Of a stretch of DNA of 64,000 nucleotides, positions 36,618 through 47,812 are shown one piece after another. The number at the start of each line of letters is the position of its first letter. Position 1 is the stretch's first letter. The position numbers were made by a program, and so were the translations under genes. The notes under the pieces are model-generated. The model was not told the origin of the DNA. It did no database searches and saw only the letters and a list, made by a program, of their open reading frames with translations. Source of the stretch: Marsupella aquatica (taxonomy: Eukaryota > Marchantiophyta); NCBI GenBank assembly GCA_973895155.1, contig OZ316895.1:15996001-16060000 (forward strand), read 5' to 3'.

Positions 36618-36972
36618 ACGGCAGACGAGGAGGAGGGGACGAGCGATCTCGACGTGTCCGTTTCTGACTCGCCCATTGTCCGCCCCCGCCCCCGCCCCCC
36701 TTTGTTTCAGTCCACTAGTACTTATGTGTCACTTCACAAGAAACACTTCCCAAGCGGAGATAAAATATTAGATCTCGTTGACACATCAACTAGTATAATA
36801 CCCCGTTTTGCCTTTATATCTCGTTGACACATCAACTACTACGATATCTAATCTTTCCTTTTTTCTCATCATCCTCTGCTTACAAAATAAGATTCGGGTG
36901 GGAGAATTTGTGGCCGTTCAATTGCTGGGAGTTTTTCCTGGGCCTTGGATCAGACAAATGAGGCCCTCAATA

Positions 36973-37315
36973 GGGCGTCTCAATTATGGAAAAAAAACTT
37001 CAAACTCGGGTGACTCTATACACACTCGGGCGGACCGGGAGAGTGTTGATGCAGGCCAAGAAATTTTGGGGTAGTCAATTCTGAGACGGGTTGCGGGTGG
37101 AGATGCCGCAGAGTCGACGAGACGCTGCTCCCTGTGCTGTTTTGCGCGATGGCTGTGCTGTTTTGCATGAAGAGCTAATCACGGTCGGGCGGGGGTTTCC
37201 AGTGTAAATTTCCCGGGCATAACTGGTCGGGCACCACAATCTGGGCGCTGATACTCCCGGGCGCTGATAATCCCGGGCGCTGAAATTCCCGCAACTGGCC
37301 ATATGTGAGACGCCC
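36973..37315. mobile_element. MITE-like element, TA target site, imperfect terminal inverted repeats
   Basis: The left end GGGCGTCTCAattATGG and the right end, in reverse complement GGGCGTCTCAcatATGG, match at 15 of 17 positions. Both ends are flanked by TA (36971-36972 and 37316-37317). The 343-bp interior has no coding capacity and carries a three-fold (c)ccgggcgctga repeat near its right end. TA duplication suggests Tc1/mariner mobilisation, but the terminus is not one I can name. Confidence 0.7.
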
Positions 37316-39117
37316 TAATACACCCTCCTTGCTTGCCCTGCTCTCCTGCCCCTGGCTGATAGATCCTCACCTGGACCAAGTCTCCTTGCCCTTTGTGCGG
37401 GCCTCAATCCTCACCTGGCCCCACCTTGCCCGTGGTGCCCTGCCCAAATGCAGTAAGTAGTGTGGTAGTTTTGGTATAAGTGCCCACCTGCCTCTGCCCA
37501 AAAGTGCCCACCTGCCTCTGCCCAAAAGTGCCTTCCTGCCATGAAGAAAAAATACAAAAAGGAAAATAAGACAACAAGGCAAACAAACAAGTGAAAATTT
37601 TGATATAAGAAACCTCTCTCTTGTCATGCGACCAAGTTTGGACTCCACAAAGCTGCAGCTGCCACCACCCAAGCGCACCCTAGCCTCAACGACAATTGTA
37701 TTACCCATGTGCATTGGGGTGACAAGAGAAGGGAAGGAGGAGGGGAGGGGAGGGGAGGCGAGGCCTTAAAGGGGGAATTCACCCTCCACCTAGCGCTAGC
37801 CTTAGGGCCAACTCGCATGTAGTCGGTCCTTCAGAATGCGGCCTTCACACTTGCCTAACGTTAGAGCATAAAGCACGATCTTGTTGATGCAGTCGATCCT
37901 ACCCACTCCAACATGCAGTCCAGCCTTTCGACCCCGTGTCCCTGCTGTGTCGTTATGTGCACACAGTATACGGGGAAGATTGACGGGATGAGGCTTTGCA
38001 AACCGAGTGAACCTGTAAATCGATATGTGCAACGACTGAACCCTGCAAAAGTGCCGAAAGCAAATACAAAGGAAAGCCGAAAGCAAAAACACAATGATGA
38101 CTGAACCCTGCAAACTTCTCAAATAATTTTCAGCTTCCAAATTCGATCATGTCTGATTTCAACTATGCACCCCCCCGTTCGGTTGATCTTGGCTGTGCGC
38201 TCCCAGACTTTCCAGCTGCTTGACGACATCTTTTTCTATTTCGATTTTCATTCAGTGAAAGACTTGGACAGTCCCTGGACATACCAGAAGATTCCTCCAC
38301 AGCTTGTCGTGATGTATTCCACCGACGCCAAATAGAGGACGATGCTTGGGAACGATGGCCGATGCCGCAGACTTCACCCGAGGAAAATAACTGTGGCCTT
38401 GTGCAACACCGTTTTCAGCAAGGAAGGCTTATTGGTTGTGCGAAGAAATCCCACCAGGGGGACGTTGAATGAGATTGTGGAGAGTACATAGCCACGAGAA
38501 ATCTCACGAGGACAAAGATTGTGAAGAGGACATGGCCGGCTCCTGGACTGGAGGATAGAAAGTGTCGATCCTAGCCTAAACATAGACATTCTATTCTACA
38601 CAAACATCCGATGAACGATTCCATGTCCTCTGTTTGGTCTTCGATTTTTCTCTGAATTGGCCTCGATATTGAGCAATGTCGATTGTTGCTCTCGGGAAGT
38701 AGAGATTGTCGGATTGGGTAATCGGTGGGGACCTGCATTGCATTGCATAGAAGAGGAAGCAGCTGCTGCTTGCTTGACTGCCGCCGTATCAAGTCTTGTA
38801 TTGCTGCCAAAGGACTCTCGTTGTGCTCAAGGTCAATGTAGCGTGAAAAATAGATGTTCACACGAAGTGCTTTGAGTATTTTACTTGTACTGAATAAGTT
38901 CAAAGTATAGGACATGTCCATATACTTGGAAAAACCAATTGCTTTTTCACTAAGATCACCAACACTCTATTTTTCTTTGGGATGACAATTCTAGATTGCT
39001 TTCATTTAGTTTGTACAGGTTTTCTTCACTTGATATGATGGTTTCCCTTGATATAACTCTGTTTGTTTTCTTTCTTCCATATATTGTGCAGGCCTTGGGA
39101 TTGCAAAACTTGGAAAA
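37316..39117. other. Intergenic; right end may be the leader of the Harbinger transposase
   Basis: A C-rich segment at about 37470-37540 repeats tgcccacctgcctctgcccaaaa. No host gene is seen. From about 38900 a probable 5' leader with an intron ends at a good acceptor (39089-39090, tattgtgcag), 27 bp before the transposase ATG at 39118. Confidence 0.45.
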
Positions 39118-40419
39118 TATGGTTCTTTCAAATGAGGAACTTGAAATCATTTTGTCAACAATTCTTGCATTCCAACAAGTGGTAGAGCAGCAAATTAATG
39201 CGATTTGCAGCTCTTGTTGGTAACTATTTTTTGGAATCAGGTGATGGGAGACTCCTTGCAAACTTGTTTATACTCTTCCAAACCATTCAACATGCATTTT
39301 CCAGAGACCATCGTCTTCTATCTGACAATTATATCGAGCCCAGATCTAGAGAATGGAGTGGCTGGTACCTTATGCATGTTATCAAAGACGATCTTGTCCG
39401 CTTCAAGCATTTGTTTCGCGTGTCACCCGCAACATTCATGTACATTTGCAACTTGGTTCGAGAAGATTTGACTACACATCCCCCACCTGGCCTTCGCAAT
39501 TTGACCAACATGGCATTGTCCGTTGAGCGACAAGTTGCCATAGTGCTGCATAGATTTGCTACTGGGTGTTTGTTGTTGACACTTTCGGAGATGTTTGGGG
39601 TTTCAGTTCCATGCATTTCTGATGTGATTTGGCGATTTGTTAAGGCATTAACAAGACGCGGTAGAGAAAGACATTTGAGTTGGCCGCAAGGAGAGGCCAT
39701 GGCAAGGGTGAAAGAGGAATTTTGCCAATTGCAAGGATTTCCAAATTGTTGTGGTGCAATTGATGCTACTCATTTTCAAGTGGAGTTACCTCTTGGAATA
39801 AACTCAACTGATTATCGTGACTACAAACATGGCCAAAGCATTTCGATGCAAGCCATTTGTGATGGTCGACTTTGATTTTTGGATGTCTTTGCAGGATGGC
39901 CTGGTAGCATTCAAGATTCACGACTTTTGAGAGTCTTAGGTTTTTATGATGACATTTTGACACAACGCACAAAACTCTCTGGTCCCACATTTACAGCTCC
40001 GACAGGAGTATATTATTGGTGATGCTGGCTACCCTGCTTATCCTTGGTTGCTAAACCCTTTTCCAGCAACTAGAGAGCATAGTCAAAAGAGAGAGTTCAA
40101 CTACAGGCTTAGCTCAACTAGGATGTGTGTGGAGCGTGCTTTTGGTCAAGTGAAAAATAGTTGGAGATTTGTTTCTCGCAAAATGTTTTGGCCGCATTCA
40201 TATCGATTGCCACATTATATTACATGTGCATGCCTTTTGCATAACATTCATATTGACCGTGGAGATGTATATGATCCAGCATGGGGTATAGATGCAGACC
40301 CTCCATATGAACCTGGAGGTCCCCCTGCTGCACCTCAAACTTCAAATAATGGGCGTAGATATCGTATTGCAATGATGAATCATTTGCTACCTGAGGGAGA
40401 ATGGGGGCATGAAGCTTAG
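39118..40419 (+). pseudogene. PIF/Harbinger transposase (DDE nuclease), broken
   Basis: Cut-and-paste transposase of the HARBI1/ALP1 type. The DDE residues survive in context: GAIDATHF (first Asp), IIGDAGYP (second Asp) and VERAFGQVK (Glu). Reading from ATG 39118, a frame change is needed near 39200. An in-frame TGA at 39873-39875 falls where the family has Arg (a CGA-to-TGA change would explain it). A further 1-bp frameshift lies near 39985-40000, just before the second Asp. The C-terminus is open to 40419. Between lesions the sequence is well conserved, so inactivation looks fairly recent. It could still supply binding but not full-length nuclease. Confidence 0.88.
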
Positions 40420-40598
40420 AGTGTGCTGCCCGAGTTGCCAATAGATGTAATAGACAATGATGAAATTTAATAAAACCAAACTGTGCATGAAAATGGCACC
40501 ATATTTTATTCATGTGCAATTGTATGTTGTCATTTCAAGAAGTACACTTGACTAAAATGGAAGTAGTTGCTTCTCTAAACCAAGTATGTGCAGCTACT

Positions 40599-41738
40599 CT
40601 ATTGGGATGGTCGTGAAGAATTTGCTAGCTTCTCTAGAAGAATGTCATTCAAACGTCCCATCTGCTCAGCTGTTGTGGTTGATGTTGTGGTGATTGTTGT
40701 TGCCAAAACAGCAGATTGCCGCTCACGGCTTTCACAATCAAACTTGGCCATGGAAACCATCTTTGCACAACTATTGGCCATGGATTTCAAATGTGCTTGT
40801 TTGTCGTTCCCAATCTTGGCTGCCTTTCGCTTTACACCTCTATTGCCGGGGCCAGAGAAGTCCTGAGGGGATGATGGTTGCTGCACTCCATCTGTACTCT
40901 CTGTATTTGGTTGCGCCCTCTCATGTGTTGGTCCTGTGAAATGTGTCTGGCTTGACGATGCCGACCTGTCTTCCTCAACCCCAACATCATCATCACCTGT
41001 AGAATAGTATAGACATGATTCCTTGCATTTAGTAGAGCAAAGAGGAAGGAGAGAAATGTCACCCCAAAAATTTACAGTACCAATCCACCATAACAAAAAT
41101 TAAATTGCACAATGTAAATGAAAGAAAAAATTCATCAGGTAGGAAAAAATAGATTACTCACTTCCAGATGACAAGTTGAATGGGTCCTGGTTTGTATTGT
41201 GGTTCATCCTAGAGTAATCAGATAAAAACTTCGTAGGTGGCGTGATGCGTGGAACATCTTTATACCATCCCAACAGATTTGCATACAGATCAACTGAGAA
41301 ATGAGTCGGGAATTGTTGTAGGCGTCGCTCCTTCTCATCCATGTCAAAGTAAGAAATCTGCCTGGTCTTCTCCTTTTTCTCATAATCGTAAATCTTTTTG
41401 AACTTGCTGTCAATGAGCTGCCACTTCTTCTTGCAAGAGGATGGATCTCGAATAGGTCGGGTGAACCCCTCATCCTCCATAAATTTTGCCACGGCCTTCC
41501 ATTTCAACTTGGTGCTAGTCATCTTTTGTTGCGTAGAACCCTCCATGATAACATTGAGGTGTTCAGATCGCTTGGCTGCAATCAAGCACTTCATCTCCTC
41601 ATTTGTCCAATCAGGCAACTTATTCTTGATTGGAGGTTGTGGTGCACCGTTAGGACCTGTACCAATGTTGAGGTCCAAGTCAACTAATCGAATACGTTCT
41701 CGTGAAGGTAGACCACGGCTCTGCTTCTGGCTCGTCAT
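40599..41738 (-). CDS. Myb/SANT-like DNA-binding protein of the Harbinger element
   Basis: Second protein of PIF/Harbinger transposons, which binds the element ends and brings the transposase into the nucleus in studied relatives. Two exons: 41738-41162 and 40996-40599, with a GT-AG intron and phase 1, giving 324 residues and no stop. A trihelix/Myb-like domain (about residues 40-140) shows the spaced tryptophans: PDWTNEEMKCL, KLKWKAVAKFM and CKKKWQLIDSKFK. A basic VKRKAAK segment near residue 245 may be a nuclear signal; the C-terminus is Thr-rich, then helical. It is convergent with the transposase on the other strand. Its intact frame contrasts with the broken transposase. Confidence 0.85.
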
Positions 41739-41894
41739 CTGACATTACACAGTAGTATGCAAGAGACACAATTTCAGAAGCAAAAATTCATAAACAACTC
41801 TTGCGCAAGTGAACTCATTAAATTCCAAGTAGACATAAGATTCACATTTCATTTCAATGCATACTTAAGTACATCCCAACTTTATTCAAGTACT

Positions 41895-43020
41895 AGCTCA
41901 ATACCCGTGCGTTGCACAAAAGAAGTCATGTCGGCCAAGATGTCGTTGAGAAAAAAAGATGTCGTGTCGGCCAACAGGTCGTTGAGAGAAAAAATGTAGT
42001 GTCAGCCAAGAGGTTGTGGAGAGAAAAAGATGTTGTGTCGGCCAAGAGGTCGTGGAGAAAAGAGATGTAGTGTCGGCCAAGAGGTCGTGGAGAAAAAAGA
42101 TGTAGTGTCGGCCAAGAGGTCATGGAGAGAAAAGATGTTGTGTCGGCCAAGAGGTCGTTGAGAGAAAAGAAGTCGTTGAGAAAAAAAGATGGCCAAGAGG
42201 TCGTTAAGAGAAAAGAAGTCATTGAGGAAAAAATTTGTCATGTCGGTCAAGAGGTCGTTGAGAAAAAAGATGTCATGTTGGCCAAGATGTTGTCAAGAAA
42301 ATAATTGTCATGTCAGCCAAGATGTCGTTGAGAAAAAATATGTCATGTCAGCAAAGACATCATTGAGGGAAAAGATGTCATGTCAGCCAAGACATCGTTG
42401 AGTGAAAATACTCGTGCATTGCACAAAAGATGTCCTTGAAATCATTTTGCCAAAGATGCCATTATGTGAAAGATGTTGATAAGAAAAATGTGTCATTTTG
42501 CCAAAGATATCGTGAAGTACAAGATGTTATAAAGAAAAAAAAGGTGTCATTTCATCCAAGTTGTCATTATGTGAAAGATGTTATGAAGTAAAAAGTCAAG
42601 GAGAGAAGGAGCAAGTCTTTTTCTTTGTTTGTTTTTTACCCAAAATGCCCTTGCATTTGAATGGCGACCACTCTATACATTGGCGCAATGTTATATTATC
42701 GGTTTCAGGTTTAAGGTTTTAGGGTTTAGCAAAGATGACCATTTTATCGCTATCCTTTCAATCCCCGTGCGTTGCATAAAAGATGTTGTTTGGTTAAAGA
42801 TGTTGTTTGGTTAAAGATGTTGTTGAGAAATAGCTCATGGTGCAAAAGATATCATTGAATAAAAAATTGCACAAAACTTTTTGTTGAATGAAAGATATCA
42901 TTGTGCAAAATACTGGCCACGGCAGCCACAAAAGTTCCCTTTTTCTTTTTTCTCCTTGCACAAAAAAATTCTTTGAATAAAAGACGTCATTGCGCAAACC
43001 ACTGGCTATGACAACCACAA
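41895..43020 (+). repeat. Degenerate aagatgtc-type repeat array, plus orientation
   Basis: A 30-45 bp motif, roughly gatgtcatgtcggccaaga followed by ggtcgttgagaaaaa, recurs about twelve times between 41930 and 42420, then in weaker form to about 43000. The array opens with AGCTCAATAC-CCGTGCG-TTGCAC (41895-41917). The ccgtgcgttgca motif recurs at about 42764, and weakly near 42410. The open minus-strand frames in it are by-products of the repeat. Confidence 0.85.
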
Positions 43021-43805
43021 AAGTATAACAAAATGAGAGGTGTTTTTCCCCCCTTTTAAACTTTTTTTCCTCTTATGTTCCTTTTAAACCTTAACCTCCC
43101 CCTTTTCCCCATTTCACCATCACTCCACTCGCTCGCCGCCCCCTCCCTCCCCACCCGTGCGCGACTGGAGCCCTTCGAGGGGCTGCCCTACATTGCAAGT
43201 GTGCCCCTCGCCCGACAACTTGCCATCGACGTCCGTGTCATGCGTTTCACTATGTCTTTGGGCCTTATTACTGTTGTTTTTTGGCATTGAAAATGATAGT
43301 GCAAATGACTCTAAAAATCACCACAAATATTGGGAGAACAATTTTTTATTTATCAAGTAACTAAAATATTATTAGCAATTAAACTCCTATTATCACTATT
43401 ATACAAAATTATGTTGCACATAATATTGAATATGTAGAATACTCTGAATATGTACAATACGGATCATGGAGGCCTGGAGGGAGTATCCTCCTTGATCCTC
43501 GTGCATTGATTGTCGTGCATTAATTAAAGTCTTTCACTTTTTGGGGTGTCTTGTGTCAGGTGTGATTATTTTGCTTGTCTTGGACAATGGTGTAACTTTT
43601 TGTGTCACACTAAACTCAATCCACATTTTGATTTTATTACTTACCTTTGATCACATTTTTAAATTTTTATGCCCTTCAAATTTGAATGACGACCACTCTA
43701 AAAAGTGGCGCAACTGTGTATTATACTTTAGGATACAATTGAATCAAAATTTAATCATTTTGAGCCGCTGGAAAGTACGTCTAACTAAAACAAAAAAAAC
43801 AATGG

Positions 43806-44384
43806 TCAAGGCTCTAAGCCAAGAGAATCACTATCTACACATCTTTTCTTTCTAGGTCTCACAAGGACAGCATCCTGGCCATGCAGTGATGGACCTATAC
43901 TATTATAGACACAAGGTGTAGTAGAGCTCACGGCTTGTACTACATCAATAGCCATTTTTCCCTTGACCATATTTTTCTGCCCCACATCTATGCTATGTGC
44001 AACAATCTTAGAAAGATTAGGAGAAATTGGAACCAAAGGTTCACGTGTAGCTATCACAATGTTTTTCTTGCCTAAATTGTCCAAAAACATTGCTTTCTGT
44101 GAGTGACCTCTTCTTTGCAAAATCTGAAGAGCCTCATATTGCATGTTTTCCAATGTGCTATTGACTTCATGAAGCTTCTGAATTTCTGCTTTCAAGCTTA
44201 CTTTCTCTTGCTTTAGTTGTTCCGTCTCTCTACATAAGGCACTAGAATTACACATCTCGGCTGCCAACGCTGGCCACAACTGTTCACAAAACATAGACTC
44301 GAGCTCTGTGAAAGACTCTTTAAAGTCCTTTAGCTGGCCCATAAACTTTTTTGCAACATCCTTCAATTCATGTTTGTTTTCCAT
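43806..44384 (-). CDS. Orphan coiled-coil protein, function unknown
   Basis: An uninterrupted 192-residue frame beginning at an ATG, with an apparent splice acceptor (tttctttcag) just upstream and a plausible donor near 44655, so a 5' leader intron is likely. Residues about 10-90 are strongly helical with heptad-like Leu/Glu/Lys spacing (ETEQLKQEKVSLKAEIQKL), suggesting a coiled coil. The tail has basic RPRKKR, a possible nuclear signal. I recognise no family. It lies between two inverted arrays of the aagatgtc repeat, so it may belong to a transposon rather than the host. It could also be an accessory gene of the neighbouring Harbinger element. Confidence 0.5.
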   Translation of the reverse strand: MENKHELKDVAKKFMGQLKDFKESFTELESMFCEQLWPALAAEMCNSSALCRETEQLKQEKVSLKAEIQKLHEVNSTLENMQYEALQILQRRGHSQKAMFLDNLGKKNIVIATREPLVPISPNLSKIVAHSIDVGQKNMVKGKMAIDVVQAVSSTTPCVYNSIGPSLHGQDAVLVRPRKKRCVDSDSLGLEP

Positions 44385-44659
44385 GGCGTAGTCCTACTCT
44401 GAAAGAAATTTCAAACCTCAAATAATCACATTTCAGAAGTATGCTTGCTTCAAATCACTATCTAGTTGGCAGTGTGGTAGTATTTTGATGTTTCACCTAT
44501 TCTACGAAAGCTTCTTGGGGCTGGGGTAGGGGACAACGGAGACATCTCAATAGAAGGTCTCAATAGAAGGCAGTGGGAAGAGCTGAATAGAAACTTAACA
44601 GCGACAGCTCAACCAAGAGAGCATCTCAGAGATCAAGAACAAAATAAAGAGAGCTCACC

Positions 44660-45130
44660 AGAACTTTCGCTGCTGAGTGAAGCAGTATTTCAGTAAGGAG
44701 AGACCGAGAATGAAACCAGTAAGCAGCTTTGCTGCCACGACCTTCGATCAGCAGCAAGCAGTTTCGCTCCACTTCAATCAGCAGCAAGCCCTTTCGCTCC
44801 ACCTTTTGCTGCTGAGTGAAGCTGAATTTCAGTAAGGAATGGAGAGGCCGAGAACAAATTCGAGCAAGCAGCAAGCAGGTTGAATTGAATTGAATTGAAA
44901 CTACGACTGCTAAACGGAGCCCCCAACACAAATCAGGTTGAATTTAATTTAATTGAAACTACTACTGCTAAACGGAGCCCCCAACACAAATCATCCGAAA
45001 TACAGCAGTATACGAGATTGAGCCAGGTATCGATTGTGGATTGTTGTTTACTGCTCCAAGCTGAATGCTCGATGCTGAATTTTGAATGCTCTTCGTGACT
45101 ACTTCAGACATTTCGTGACTACTTCAGACG
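44660..45130. repeat. Cluster of short direct duplications
   Basis: Three pairs: tgctgctgagtgaagc plus about 20 bp near 44668 and 44808; gaaactac-actgctaaacgg through aacacaaatca at 44897 and 44955; and cgtgactacttcagac near 45094 and 45114. The cluster lies in the probable 5' leader of the orphan coiled-coil gene. Confidence 0.8.
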
Positions 45131-45439
45131 TTGATTTCTCTCACTAGTGTTTAAACACAAAGGCCATATGCAGGGCGTTGTCCATAGTCCATATACAGGG
45201 CCGAGGTAGTTTGCAGGGATACCAGGAGAAAAGAGGCGGTGGGAACTGGGACTACAATAATCTACACTAAATCCATTGAAGCCCGTTGCACACAACACGT
45301 GTCAAGTGTGAATTTTGTTTTATTACCCAAGTGAAGTTCGGGACCTGCAAGGTCCGGAAAGGTTCCGGTCCTTGCCTTCACATTTCCTGAGTTTATGCCG
45401 TTAGGACTGGCAGGGCAGGAGGTGACGGCATCTTTCTCT

Positions 45440-46520
45440 CTTTCACTAGCATGCTGCCGATTGTCAGTTTTAGGGCCGCAAAGGGTAGGACCGACTCCAT
45501 GCGAGTTGGCTCTTAGTTGTCATCACCTGTTTTGTGCTCAACCCCATGTTTTTCTAAACAACTCTTTTGGGGAAGGACCTCTTTACATAACTTATCATCT
45601 TTTATGCAACTGACCATTTATGTAACTCACCATCTTTTATGCAACTTCTTTTACATGATGACGTCTTCTCCTCCACAACATCTTTTTCATAACAACATCT
45701 TTTGCCAGGTCATTTGCATAACAACATCTTTTGGGCAATGACATCTTCTCTATGCAACATATAAGTATTGAGCTCATGAAACACTAGGAGACTCTATTTT
45801 GCCAAAAAGTTGTCATCTGTTTACAAAACAAGAAAAAGGGTAAAGCCAATTTGAGCCCTTCATCAAATTTTGATGTTTATGCAGCATCACCCATACACTT
45901 CTCCAATCTCAACTGTCTGCCCAAGCTTGCCTAAACTTGAAAATTTGAGAAGCTTTGAATATATGTAAAACTCAAATTATTGATTTATTCATTAAATTTT
46001 AGATAACTACCAAAACAAAATTAAAACAAACAATACTCCTTCTTATTGTACGACAATGCACTCCACTATGAAGTGGCCACCGTCACCCATGTCCCCATGC
46101 TCTGCCCTTCACCCTCCCCGACAACAACATTTTCACAACAACAAGAACCCAGCCCAATTGTCAAGACTTATGCACCAACAAATTATGATACAGGGTCTCG
46201 TAATATTTTACCATAGTTGTTTTTTCAAATTTGACTAATGCCATGCCAAGGAAAGACTGAGGAGCAAAACAAGGGAAGGTTTAATTCTGGCCCCTTCAGT
46301 CCCAGGGATGGATGAGAAAAGGGGGCTGACCTCCTTCATGTAACAAAATCTTTTACACAGTAATTTCTTTTACATCACACCATTTTTACTCCCCAACATC
46401 TTTTGCAAAAGACATTTCTTGCGGGTTTTGTGTAAAGACATCTTTAATGCAATGTCATCTTTGATGCAACAACTGAACATCTTTTGTGCAATGACGTTTT
46501 GTGTGCACACTGGTCAGAAA
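45440..46520 (-). repeat. Degenerate aagatgtc-type repeat array, minus orientation
   Basis: Words such as caacatctttt, gacatcttc and gcaatgacatc recur every 20-35 bp at 45520-45760 and 46330-46500. In reverse complement they match the array at 41.9-43.0 kb. The motif gtattgagct at 45765-45774 is the exact reverse complement of AGCTCAATAC, which opens the left array. Confidence 0.7.
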
Positions 46521-47812
46521 TGGGGGATCCTGGCCCTTCATCAAAATCCAGGGAAAAATTAAATCAAAAACCAGATTGGAAAATTTTGAAAAACTCTGTG
46601 AAATAGAGTAAAGCTTTGTGATGCTCTTATTTAGCGTTTAACTGCAAAGAACTGGTGCTGGAGGAGATTATCCGGTCGAGTACAAGGTGACCGGAGATTG
46701 GCGGTGAAAAGTCTTTGGTCCAGAACAGATGCGACCTGTGTTCGTCATCATGAAATTTGGCATGGAGACATTCAAACCACACATCTGGTTGAGAGAGCGA
46801 TGATGCGAGAGACGAACGTCTGCCGAGAATCAAAGGATCAAGAAAGTAGAATTGGAAGATGTGGGAGAAATCCCGATCTCGAATTGTATTTTCTCAGAAG
46901 TTTATGTTTGAAATTGTGTGCAGGTAGCTATTTAGACATTCAAACAACATCCAAAATCGATCCATGAATTGGCTGAATACGCATGGTCAATAGTGTATAA
47001 ACCGCCACATCTTTGCATGCAGAGGTAATCGGATTCGGGATGAAGAAGGAGAAATCTCTGTTTCGGAATATGTCTTCTCAGGAATGTCTGTTGAAAACTG
47101 CAGGCAGAGAGTCAGATATTCAAACAACATGATCCATTGATCAACTGACTGCATCAGCTTGCTCAATAACGAATCAATCGACGTGATTGATGCAGAGCCA
47201 TAGTTTATCGGAAGTCAGGATGCCGAATCCATGACATTGTTTCTGGAGGTGGTGTCGCTAATCAATTGATCGATATGTGTGTCTTGGTAGTAGGACATTT
47301 GAGAATTGGATTTCCTGGTGATAAGACAAATCGTCAGTTGCCTTCAAAGGCTGATGGCCGCCCTGGGCCGCGTCGTTTAGCTAGACCAAGAAACCCTACA
47401 TCGAGAACTTAAATCAGACGTACCACACCGGGATAATATGATTGAAGCTAATCAAGCTCGATCTCCTTATTCGGAGCTGGAGAGATTTGGACAGCCTTCC
47501 ATTCAAGGCCAGACCTTCTCTATATCGGTGAGAAGTGCCCAGGCGGACTGCTCGTCTTTGAAAACGTGTGATCTTGGAATTGCAAAAGACAAGAACGCTT
47601 CGCGTACAGTTTCCTGGCTAGATGCCACCCTGTTCAAATTCTCGACTAAATTGCTCTTTAATGTATCCGGGCGCATGCCATTATACCCGGTCCTATAGGA
47701 GGACTATACCATTCCGTAGATTGATCGTTCAAGCCAATCTTTCTTCAACCGCTGCATGACCCGCATATACATTGGAGGAAGAAGTTGGAGGATTGGCTTT
47801 CGACGTGCAACC
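46521..47812. other. Upstream region of the polyamine oxidase gene, with a diverged duplication
   Basis: No separate gene is recognised. Segments at about 46868-46975 and 47049-47157 align (agaaatc..., tcttctcag, attcaaacaacat), a duplication of roughly 110 bp at about 180-bp spacing with many substitutions. The right part should be the promoter and leader of the oxidase gene. Confidence 0.45.

Larger units (their letters stand above)
34504..36972. other. Intergenic, simple repeats only
   Basis: The left end should be the ClpS promoter. No further gene was recognised. It contains a (CAGA)n microsatellite, a (GGGAC)n tract and a short direct duplication of ctcgttgacacatcaacta near 36775 and 36820. 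Confidence 0.55.
39118..41738. mobile_element. PIF/Harbinger-type DNA transposon, two convergent genes
   Basis: The pairing of a HARBI1/ALP1-like DDE nuclease with a Myb/SANT-like DNA-binding protein defines this superfamily; here the genes converge, with stop codons about 180 bp apart. The span given covers the genes only: I could not locate the terminal inverted repeats or the 3-bp target duplication. The transposase is broken and the partner gene is intact. Confidence 0.8.

Noticed and set aside
35497-36771. Multiple 60-120 codon frames on both strands between ClpS and the MITE
   Set aside because: They overlap each other, contain simple repeats and low-complexity residues, and resemble no family.
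41898-42250. Minus-strand frames rich in TSWPT and LFS within the 41.9-43.0 kb array
   Set aside because: They are translations of the tandem repeat in three frames, with no sign of a real protein.
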